Assembly: GCF_003148845.1 (NCBI RefSeq)
Contig: NZ_QGHA01000013.1
Location: forward strand, 1 to 64,000
Length of the DNA: 64,000 nucleotides
From: Mucilaginibacter oryzae
GTDB lineage: Bacteria; Bacteroidota; Bacteroidia; Sphingobacteriales; Sphingobacteriaceae
Direction of reading: 5' to 3'
In this document: positions 57,580 through 64,000 of the stretch, one piece after another
How positions within the stretch are numbered: the stretch's first letter is position 1
How the letters are laid out: each line of letters opens with the position of its first letter
Notes under the pieces: generated by a model
Told to the model about the DNA's origin: nothing
The model's input: the letters and a program-made list of their open reading frames with translations, nothing else
The model's database searches: none
Made by a program: the position numbers and the translations under genes

Positions 57580-58960
57580 TAACAGGGTCAACATATCGCT
57601 AATACAAAAGTATCTTGCCGGCGAGCTTGATGCCCGTGCTATGCACCAACTTGAAATGCAGGCGCTGGATGATCCCTTTTTAATGGATGCCATTGAAGGC
57701 TACGGAAGTGTAAAAGCCGATCAGCAACTTAACCTCGACGATCTGTCACAACGTTTGCAGAAACGCACCCGGGAAGAAAGAGGCTTTGTTATACCCTGGA
57801 AGGTTTGGCCTATTGCCGCTTCAGTTTTAATGGTGCTCACTATTGGCGGGCTTTATGTTAGAAGATCTGCAAATAACCAACTTAAACCGGAGAAAAACAT
57901 TGCAGCCAATAACGCTTTACCCCCTGCGCCAGTTGCCGGCGATACTATAAAAAAAGCGGATACCACAAAAGCCACACTGCTTGCCAGGCGGGCTCCGAAG
58001 TTTGTTGTTCCCGTACACAAAGCAAAGTCGACTAAACCATTATCAAATTCTATTTATCAGCAGGAAATTTCGGCGGGCGATAAGGTGGCTAATAATGTTG
58101 CTCCTGCTGCTAATAGCGGTTTTGGCTCAGCGCCACCACCTGCATCAGATACCAAAGCTAATTATCAGTACGATACAAAACCGGATGTGAGCCTTGATGA
58201 AAGGGTTGCTTTCGGTTATATGTCTTCTGCCAAAAAAGATTCGGCAGCTCAAAACCTGTTGGGCCTAAGGGCAAAAACCACCAAAACATCGTCCGCGCCT
58301 GCATTGCTTAAATTACAGGGGAAGGTTGATGGGGTAATTTCAACACCAGCGCCGGGTTATAGCGGTAAAAACGCTGCCGAATCGCGGTATATAGCGGGTA
58401 CCATTATTTCGAGAAACGATGGTTCGCCTTTAATAGGCGCTGCCATCAGGATCAAAGGCACTAACCGCAGTACCGTAACCGATGTTAACGGGAAATTTTC
58501 ACTCTCATCCCCGGTTGATAACGCTACGCTTGACGTGGCCTATATCGGTTACCAGCGCAGGCAGGTAAACGCCACCCGCGGCGATAGCGTTAAAATTGCT
58601 TTGGCCGAAGATGGAAATGCCCTGAGTGAAGTGGTGGTAGTGGGCCATAAGCAGGATGATGACGACGGCGACGCGCCCGCGGCCATAGCAGCGCATCCGC
58701 AACTGGGTTGGGGCGGCCTGAAAAAATACTTACAGGCCAATGCTGTAATGCCGGATGGAACAACAGGCACGGTCACCGTTATGTTCACAGTTTTCCCAAG
58801 CGGGATAATTGATGAATTTGGTATTAAAAAAGGACTGAATGAGGCGGTTAATCAAAAAGCCATCGAACTGATTAGAAACGGACCCGCATGGACAGGTAAC
58901 AGTAATCATAAACCCGAACAGGTTACCGTGAAAGTGAAGTTTCGGAAACAGCAGCAGTAA
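57572..58960 (+). CDS. anti-sigma-like membrane protein with carboxypeptidase-regulatory and TonB C-terminal domains
   Basis: A 462-residue single-pass protein. The N-terminal cytoplasmic part (ISLIQKYLAGELDARAMHQLEMQALDDPFLMDAIEGYG) is the pattern found in Bacteroidetes anti-sigma-type proteins. One membrane helix lies near residues 80-98. A long proline- and lysine-rich linker follows; then a carboxypeptidase-regulatory domain (IAGTIISRNDGSPLIGAAIRI, about 270-345), a SEVVVVGHKQ segment and a TonB C-terminal-like domain (about 375-462). The start is GTG 57572 overlapping the sigma stop. It probably links an envelope signal to sigma release; inference. Confidence 0.82.
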   Translation: MHSNRVNISLIQKYLAGELDARAMHQLEMQALDDPFLMDAIEGYGSVKADQQLNLDDLSQRLQKRTREERGFVIPWKVWPIAASVLMVLTIGGLYVRRSANNQLKPEKNIAANNALPPAPVAGDTIKKADTTKATLLARRAPKFVVPVHKAKSTKPLSNSIYQQEISAGDKVANNVAPAANSGFGSAPPPASDTKANYQYDTKPDVSLDERVAFGYMSSAKKDSAAQNLLGLRAKTTKTSSAPALLKLQGKVDGVISTPAPGYSGKNAAESRYIAGTIISRNDGSPLIGAAIRIKGTNRSTVTDVNGKFSLSSPVDNATLDVAYIGYQRRQVNATRGDSVKIALAEDGNALSEVVVVGHKQDDDDGDAPAAIAAHPQLGWGGLKKYLQANAVMPDGTTGTVTVMFTVFPSGIIDEFGIKKGLNEAVNQKAIELIRNGPAWTGNSNHKPEQVTVKVKFRKQQQ

Positions 58961-59090
58961 CCATTCTGAGTTATTGGCATTAACTACCCTAAAGAGCGAA
59001 AACACCCCTTAAAACACTTTTCTGCTTTGTAGCCTTCGCGTGCTTAAAGCTATACGCCAGGCCTAACTTATCCATAATAAAAAAGGGAAT

Positions 59091-59109
59091 AAGTTACCTC
59101 ATCCCCTTT
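59091..59109 (-). terminator. weak hairpin terminator after the DUF4197 gene
   Basis: AAAAGGG and CCCCTTT face each other around a long loop, past the DUF4197 stop on the minus strand and followed by a run of T. The stem is short. Confidence 0.4.
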
Positions 59110-59132
59110 AATTAATCAGAAAAAATCTTTTA

Positions 59133-59861
59133 TTACCCCTTTTTCCTATCAGCAAAACCAAACACCTTTTGTAATAAAGGTGTGGTGCGGGCACCGAGAT
59201 TCTGGCGAATGTTTAACTCCTCTTTGGCGATTTCAACAAATAAACCGTCGATAGCTTTTTGGGTAACGTAATCGCTGATATCCGGGTTAATTTTTGATAC
59301 GAATGGCACTTTGTTATAAGCCATAGCAGCATCGGTATAGTATTTAGTGGCGTTCACCTTGTTTAAACTACCCTGAATAACCGGTTTAAACTGCAAGCTG
59401 AGCTTAGCGGTTGTGGTGCGTTTAAAATATTGCGTAGCTGCATCCTGGCTGCCCAGCAAAATATTGGTAACATCCTGCAGGGTCATTTGCTTAATGGCAT
59501 CAATAAAAATAGGCTTAGCCTGTTTGGCGGCATCCTCGGCGGCACGGTTAAGCGACAGGATCACATTATCACAAAGGCTGTTCAGGCCAAGGCTGCGTAA
59601 GGTTTTTTCTGCCTTTTGGGCTTCGGGCGGGAAAAGGATTTTGATGGCGGCATTGCCAAAAAAGCCGTCAACCGCCGAAAGCTGATCAGAACTTTTACCG
59701 GTACCTATTTCAAGCGCCTGTTTTAAACCGTTACCAATTTCGAGCGATGTTGGCGTTCCCTGGTTTTGCACCGCGGCATTAGCTACCTGGTTAAGGGTAT
59801 CACAACTGCTAAAGGTTATGAATGCGATAAGAACAGGTATAACGAGTAATTTTGTTTTCAT
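59133..59861 (-). CDS. DUF4197 lipoprotein
   Basis: A 242-residue lipoprotein (lipobox TFSSC). The mature domain is all-helical and matches DUF4197: SLEIGNGLKQALEIGTGKSSDQLSAVDGFFGNAAIKILFPPEA, then LLGSQDAATQYFKRTTTAKL and TQKAIDGLFVEIAKEELNIR near the end. Members occur in many Gram-negative bacteria without known function. It follows the phosphate transporter gene on the same strand after 31 bases and could be co-transcribed. No catalytic residues are apparent. Confidence 0.9.
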   Translation of the reverse strand: MKTKLLVIPVLIAFITFSSCDTLNQVANAAVQNQGTPTSLEIGNGLKQALEIGTGKSSDQLSAVDGFFGNAAIKILFPPEAQKAEKTLRSLGLNSLCDNVILSLNRAAEDAAKQAKPIFIDAIKQMTLQDVTNILLGSQDAATQYFKRTTTAKLSLQFKPVIQGSLNKVNATKYYTDAAMAYNKVPFVSKINPDISDYVTQKAIDGLFVEIAKEELNIRQNLGARTTPLLQKVFGFADRKKG

Positions 59862-59892
59862 GATAGTTGTAACAAAAACACCCCGGTTATGT

Positions 59893-60903
59893 TTAAGCCA
59901 GGAAATGTAATAAAGCGAATACGCAGCCGGCTATCAAGGCGGAGATAGGGATGGTGATGATCCACGCCCAAACCAGGTTAATGGTTACGCCCCAACGCAC
60001 TGCCGATACCCTTTTGGTTAAACCCACACCTATAATTGAACCGGTAATGGTGTGCGTGGTTGAAACCGGGATCCCGAAACGTTCGGTAATAAATAGCGTG
60101 ATGGCGCCGGCAGTTTCGGCACTTACACCCTCAAGTGGCGTTACCTTGGTAATTTTCGATCCCATGGTTTTCACAATCTTCCAGCCACCCGACATTGTTC
60201 CGGCCGCGATAGCTGAGTAACAGGCCAACGGGATCCATTCCGGCATCATATCACCGGCTTTTATAATTTTTGAAGCGATAAGGCTTACATACAAAATACC
60301 CATTACTTTTTGGGCGTCATTACCGCCATGCGCAAAACTCAAAGCTGCAGATGATACCAATTGCGCACGTTTAAACCAACGTTCGGCAACGGCCGGCCTG
60401 GCGTTTTTGCACAGGTGTAATATTAAAATAGTAACAATATAAGCGATGATTAACCCGATAAACGGTGCCAGTACAATGTAAGCTATAATTTTAAGCACAT
60501 ACTGCATCTCTACAGCCTTTACAACATTAACCCCGAGGTACAGCGCGTTGGTCATGCCGGCACCGGCAAAACCGCCTATCAGCGTATGTGATGAACTTGA
60601 GGGGATACCGAACCACCAGGTAATGAGGTTCCAGGTGATGGCAGCAACCAAACCGGCTAAAATTACATGTAGGGTAACATATTGCTCAATAACAATTTTT
60701 GATACGGTATTGGCCACCTTATGGTCTTTGATAAAAAAGTAGGCGGCAAAGTTAAAAACAGCGGCCATTAACACGGCCTGGAAAGGTGTTAACACCTTGG
60801 TAGATACTATGGTGGCTATAGAGTTTGCCGCATCATGAAAACCATTGGTATAATCAAACAGCAGGGCAAGTATAACAATAATTACAAGTAGGGAAGTAAC
60901 CAT
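59893..60903 (-). CDS. pit: inorganic phosphate transporter, PiT family
   Basis: A 336-residue inner-membrane transporter with about ten helices. The two PiT signature repeats are present: LLFDYTNGFHDAANSIATIVSTKVL at the N-terminus and FAHGGNDAQKVMGILYVSLI in the second half, together with GIPSSSSHTLIGGFAGAG and GIPVSTTHTITGSIIGVG. It imports phosphate, probably with protons and as metal-phosphate. Directly upstream (22 bases) is the DUF47 protein gene, the usual partner. They form one transcript with the PhoR-like kinase gene upstream. Confidence 0.95.
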   Translation of the reverse strand: MVTSLLVIIVILALLFDYTNGFHDAANSIATIVSTKVLTPFQAVLMAAVFNFAAYFFIKDHKVANTVSKIVIEQYVTLHVILAGLVAAITWNLITWWFGIPSSSSHTLIGGFAGAGMTNALYLGVNVVKAVEMQYVLKIIAYIVLAPFIGLIIAYIVTILILHLCKNARPAVAERWFKRAQLVSSAALSFAHGGNDAQKVMGILYVSLIASKIIKAGDMMPEWIPLACYSAIAAGTMSGGWKIVKTMGSKITKVTPLEGVSAETAGAITLFITERFGIPVSTTHTITGSIIGVGLTKRVSAVRWGVTINLVWAWIITIPISALIAGCVFALLHFLA

Positions 60904-60925
60904 TTAGCTGGAGATAAGGTAAAAC

Positions 60926-61576
60926 TTAAGCGTTTTTAACTAAAATTGATTCCATAACATTGGCGGCATCTTCGCACATATCGGTAGCGGTTTCTAAAGC
61001 GGCCAGGATCTCTTTATATTTTATCAGGCGGATAGCATCCTTTTCGTACAGGAATAAATCGGCTACAGCGCGGTCAAATACATAATCGGCCTGGTTTTCA
61101 ACGCTGTTTATCCTGATGCATGAATCGGCAATGTTGCGTACGTTACGCAAATCCTTTAACTCTCTTACAGCTTTTTCAAGGTCGATGCTGGCCTGCAGGA
61201 TCAGGTCAGACAATTTGCGGATGTGCTCATTCAAATCATCAATGCGGTACAGGCTCATGCGGTTGGCAGCGCCCTGTATGTAATCAGCAACATCGTCAAT
61301 AGCGGTAGCCAGCGCGTGAATGTCTTCACGATCAAACGGGGTGATAAAGTTTTTTCCCAGTTCCAGGTAAATCTGGTGGGTATACTCATCGCCTTTGTTT
61401 TCAAGCTTATCTATGTTTTTGTAAAGTTCCTCGCGGGTAACCTCATCGTTGGAGTTTACAGCTTCAACCAATACAGTTGCCATCGCTACAACGTTAGCTG
61501 TTGCCTGTTCAAACAATGGAAAGAAGATCTTCTTATCTTTCGGTACAAAATATTGGAATATGCTATTTAACGACAT
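60926..61576 (-). CDS. DUF47 (PhoU-like) phosphate transport accessory protein
   Basis: A 216-residue cytoplasmic all-helical protein of the DUF47/YkaA type. The start FFPLFEQATANVVAMATVLVEAV and the repeat-like segments FITPFDREDIHALATAIDDVADYIQGAANRM and VNSVENQADYVFDRAVADLF match the family, with the E/D-rich metal-binding positions of PhoU. It works beside Pit as an accessory or regulator of phosphate uptake. It sits directly upstream of pit and 47 bases downstream of the kinase gene. Confidence 0.95.
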   Translation of the reverse strand: MSLNSIFQYFVPKDKKIFFPLFEQATANVVAMATVLVEAVNSNDEVTREELYKNIDKLENKGDEYTHQIYLELGKNFITPFDREDIHALATAIDDVADYIQGAANRMSLYRIDDLNEHIRKLSDLILQASIDLEKAVRELKDLRNVRNIADSCIRINSVENQADYVFDRAVADLFLYEKDAIRLIKYKEILAALETATDMCEDAANVMESILVKNA

Positions 61577-61623
61577 AGTGATTTGAAATTGTGTAAAGGT
61601 ACGGTTAGTATATTAAATTAATG

Positions 61624-62688
61624 TTAACTTTTTAACACAGGTAAATTCGGGAACGGAATGGTTTGCTTGGCCCGCTGTAAAGTGAAGCCAAAGGTTGAAC
61701 CTAACCCTTCGGTACTGCGCACGTTAATGGTTTGCTGGTGCGCCTCAATAATGTGCTTAACAATAGCCAGGCCCAGGCCCGAACCACCAATTTGCCTCGA
61801 ACGGCTGCTATCTGTGCGGAAGAACCGCTCAAATAAACGGGGTAAATATTTTTCTTCAATGCCAATGCCGTCGTCGGTCACTTCAACCAGCACCTGGTCA
61901 TGCAGCTGGAACAGGCTCACCGAGGTTTCGCCTTCTTCCTTGCCATATTTAAATGAGTTATCGATGAGGTTAACCAATACCTGGCGAATCTTTTCCCTGT
62001 CGGCATTAACCACAATCGGCTCGTCGTACTTTTGTTTAAATACCAGCTTAATATGGTATTGCTTGCCCTTAATCTCTAATGATTCAAATACCTCTTTGAT
62101 CAGATCATTGATCTTGAACTTGGTGTAATTGATCGGCATCTCGCCCGATTCCAGTTTGGAGATCTCATCCAGATCTTTGATCAGGTAACTTAGCCTGTCA
62201 ACATTTTTGGAGGCTTTTTCCAGGAACTGCCTGGCCATTTCCTTATCTTCAAAGTCGTCGTCCTGCAGGGCTTCTATATAGCCCTGAATAGCGAAAAGCG
62301 GGGTTTTAAACTCGTGCGAGATATTAGATAAAAAATCGCGGCGAAATTTTTCCTGCTTGCGCAGCTCGTCAATTTCGGTTTTCTTTTGTTTAGCCCATTC
62401 TTTTACTTCCTGTTCAACATCAGCAATGGGATTGGCCGATACGTGTTCGCCCAGGGCATCGCGCAGGTCGCGCCCCAGTTTCAGGTTATGAATGAGTTTG
62501 TAAATAAGCTTAATACGCGAGTAAATGTACTTTTCGATGAGGTAATAAAATACAAAATAGCTTACACCAAGGGCAACGGTGAAGGTTACCATCACATCGT
62601 ACCACTTATGCTGAAAATAAAAATTAACCGCCGAGAGCGTAATAGCTACGCCAAGGGAGGTTGTTAAAACCAGTACACGCAAATTCAT
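61624..62688 (-). CDS. PhoR-like sensor histidine kinase
   Basis: A 354-residue kinase with two N-terminal membrane helices (about 5-25 and 32-52) and almost no periplasmic part, so it resembles PhoR-type kinases. The dimerisation box FLSNISHEFKTPLFAIQGYIEAL has the histidine near residue 125. ATP motifs follow: NLIDNSFKYGKEEG (N), TDDGIGIEEKYLPRLFERFF (G1/F) and GGSGLGLAIVKHII (G2). No response regulator is next to it. The neighbourhood with DUF47 and Pit supports phosphate sensing, by inference. Confidence 0.9.
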   Translation of the reverse strand: MNLRVLVLTTSLGVAITLSAVNFYFQHKWYDVMVTFTVALGVSYFVFYYLIEKYIYSRIKLIYKLIHNLKLGRDLRDALGEHVSANPIADVEQEVKEWAKQKKTEIDELRKQEKFRRDFLSNISHEFKTPLFAIQGYIEALQDDDFEDKEMARQFLEKASKNVDRLSYLIKDLDEISKLESGEMPINYTKFKINDLIKEVFESLEIKGKQYHIKLVFKQKYDEPIVVNADREKIRQVLVNLIDNSFKYGKEEGETSVSLFQLHDQVLVEVTDDGIGIEEKYLPRLFERFFRTDSSRSRQIGGSGLGLAIVKHIIEAHQQTINVRSTEGLGSTFGFTLQRAKQTIPFPNLPVLKS

Positions 62689-62697
62689 AGCGTAAAG

Positions 62698-63423
62698 CTA
62701 CGATTTATAGATGATTAACTCCCACCTGAACGGCCAGCGCCATGTTAATTTAAAGTTATTAATTTGTGCTTTTTGTAATAAAGCTAACAACTCGTGCCTT
62801 TTAAAGCCCCGCCTTACCGAAAGCGGGCCGTCATTACGCGCCATTTTGTTACGGGTAAAAACATGGGTAATCAGCATAACGGCATAGTACAAAACGGGGT
62901 GCCGGTGCAAATCAGTAATAATAATTCCTTTCCGTGCCGATGTCTGCATGTTTTTAACGAGTGTTACCCATTGTTCATCGTTAAAATGATGGGTAAAAAG
63001 GCTGCATACAATCACATCTGTTTTGTTGATCTGGTGGATATCTTCAATCACATCGGCCTGTATATAGCTGATATTGCTAAAACTCCCGGATTGCTCGCGG
63101 GCAAACCTCAGCGCCGCGGGTGCGGCATCTATCCCCTTTAGCTTGAGGCGATACTTTTGATGGGCGCCCCATTTCGCTATCGCGATGAGCACATCTCCGC
63201 CCCCGCACCCCCAATCAGTTATAGAATAGTTATCCCGCACGGGAAAATTCCGCAGCGTTTGGATAATGCTTTTATGGCCGCCAAACCAGGCGTTCATTTT
63301 TCCTAAACCTTCCAAAACAGGATCGATCTGGGCAGGTGGAAGATCAAAATCGTCCATAATCTCAAGGGCAAATGTGCGGTAATCTAAATCGGGCATATAA
63401 TACAATACGCCTGATTTATCCAA
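62698..63423 (-). CDS. class I SAM-dependent methyltransferase
   Basis: A 241-residue methyltransferase. The SAM site is ITDWGCGGGDVLIAIAKWG (motif I), then LKGIDAAPAALRFAREQ and DVIVCSLFTHHF. A conserved C-terminal RRGFKRHELLALLQKAQI supports a polyketide or quinone methyltransferase type. Its start overlaps the end of the FAD oxidoreductase gene by 8 bases, so the pair is coupled. In related genomes this pair often adjoins a type III polyketide synthase, which would lie beyond the right edge; this is recall, not seen here. Confidence 0.87.
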   Translation of the reverse strand: MDKSGVLYYMPDLDYRTFALEIMDDFDLPPAQIDPVLEGLGKMNAWFGGHKSIIQTLRNFPVRDNYSITDWGCGGGDVLIAIAKWGAHQKYRLKLKGIDAAPAALRFAREQSGSFSNISYIQADVIEDIHQINKTDVIVCSLFTHHFNDEQWVTLVKNMQTSARKGIIITDLHRHPVLYYAVMLITHVFTRNKMARNDGPLSVRRGFKRHELLALLQKAQINNFKLTWRWPFRWELIIYKS

Positions 63424-64000
63424 ATGGTTTGCCGTGAGTTTTACTTATCAGGTATTGCGCTACCGATGGAAAGCGATTAAGCGTATTTAAAGACAGGGCG
63501 GTCATGGTATCATTACCAAATAAATGCTGCAATTGCCGGCCCACCCAAAGCCGCGGGGCAAATTGTTTGTTCCAGGCCCGCGCGTAACCCTGTTCAAGCG
63601 CCAGGCGCTTATCGGCATTAAAACTGCCCGGCTTGTAATGCGTAATGATTTTTTCGGAAAGTATTTTGGCCGAATGGATGGCCATGGTCATGCCGTTGCC
63701 GCAAAGCGGGGCAATCATCCCGGCGGTATCACCGCTCATGAGTATATGGTTATCCACAGGCGACTTTTTTTCAAAAGATATTTCGTTGATCACTTCGGGT
63801 TTATCCAGCACAAATTCGGCATTCCTGAAAATATCATCAAGGTATGGGTTTTTACGGATCACGTTTTCTTCCAATGCCTGTAAAGTACCGCATTTACGCA
63901 AATCATCGCGATGGGCCATGTAGCACATACAATACCTGTCGCCATCGGTTTTGCTTACACCGCAGTAGCCATCTTTATAATTATTAAGCTGGATGAGATC
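63416..64000 (-). CDS. FAD-dependent oxidoreductase, geranylgeranyl-reductase-like (N-terminal part cut off by the window)
   Basis: The frame stays open to the last base, so the N-terminus with the dinucleotide-binding GxGxxG lies outside. The visible 194 residues are the C-terminal half: GYCGVSKTDGDRYCMCYMA, then GDTAGMIAPLCGNGMTMAIHSAKILSEKII, the second FAD-binding motif (GD...P..G.G). The tail (QYLISKTHGKPFG) is typical. An ATG at 63928 exists inside the frame, but homology continues upstream of it. The gene overlaps the methyltransferase by 8 bases. Confidence 0.85.
   Translation of the reverse strand, partial: DLIQLNNYKDGYCGVSKTDGDRYCMCYMAHRDDLRKCGTLQALEENVIRKNPYLDDIFRNAEFVLDKPEVINEISFEKKSPVDNHILMSGDTAGMIAPLCGNGMTMAIHSAKILSEKIITHYKPGSFNADKRLALEQGYARAWNKQFAPRLWVGRQLQHLFGNDTMTALSLNTLNRFPSVAQYLISKTHGKPFG

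Overview
The window looks like chromosome of a Bacteroidetes bacterium, most likely a member of the Sphingobacteriaceae close to Mucilaginibacter or Pedobacter. This rests on a SusC/SusD polysaccharide locus, RNA polymerase -7 boxes of the TAnnTTTG type, many lipoproteins, BlaI/M56 and DUF3127/DUF3823/DUF4197 families, and dispersed CCTCACC...GGTGAGG palindromes that I recall from such genomes. The genus is inference. No rRNA, tRNA or CRISPR array was seen.

Layout. 1-5200: an acyltransferase, a small peptide gene with its own terminator, and a large SF2 helicase with predicted membrane segments. 5193-9040: GreA, a HIT protein, an OmpA lipoprotein and RadA. 9330-12723: a GH31 glycosidase and a lipoprotein. 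12803-15781: an Lhr-type ligase-associated DEXH helicase interrupted in frame by a palindrome-flanked DUF559 nuclease domain. 15848-20361: tandem lipoproteins, a CsaA-like protein, TadA, secreted proteins and an NHL-repeat lipoprotein. 20475-31247: a minus-strand polysaccharide locus (SusC, SusD, DUF3823 lipoprotein, an unrecognised TIM-barrel-like enzyme, GH92 mannosidase). 31674-39131: an S9 peptidase, a GNAT acetyltransferase, a broken transposase and an AT-rich surface-polysaccharide cluster (flippase, glycosyltransferase, methyltransferase). 39226-44139: an M56/TonB sensor with its BlaI repressor, a beta-CASP RNase-like hydrolase and a RES/Xre toxin-antitoxin pair. 44179-53638: an M28 peptidase, a two-component system, a DUF3127 protein, an rRNA methyltransferase, an HD hydrolase and a porin. 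54053-64000: an MscS channel, a vWA protein divergent from an ECF sigma/anti-sigma-like pair, a phosphate transport cluster (Pit, DUF47, PhoR-like kinase), a methyltransferase and an FAD oxidoreductase cut by the right edge.

How genes work together. SusC/SusD import oligosaccharides that GH92 and neighbouring enzymes trim; GH92 points to alpha-mannose substrates. BlaI and M56 form a proteolysis-relieved repressor pair with a palindromic candidate operator. The sigma factor overlaps its likely membrane regulator. Pit and DUF47 form a phosphate uptake pair beside an orphan histidine kinase.

The most interesting signal is a family of compound palindromes. They occur alone (5688-5730), as spaced pairs (9216-9294, 17529-17607, and a variant at 22823-22935), and as a pair carrying a DUF559 endonuclease domain inserted in frame between helicase motifs II and III (13348-13814). 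RadA carries a second palindrome-derived coding insert (about 8534-8617). I infer a nuclease-associated, REP-like mobile element family that tolerates or prefers coding targets.
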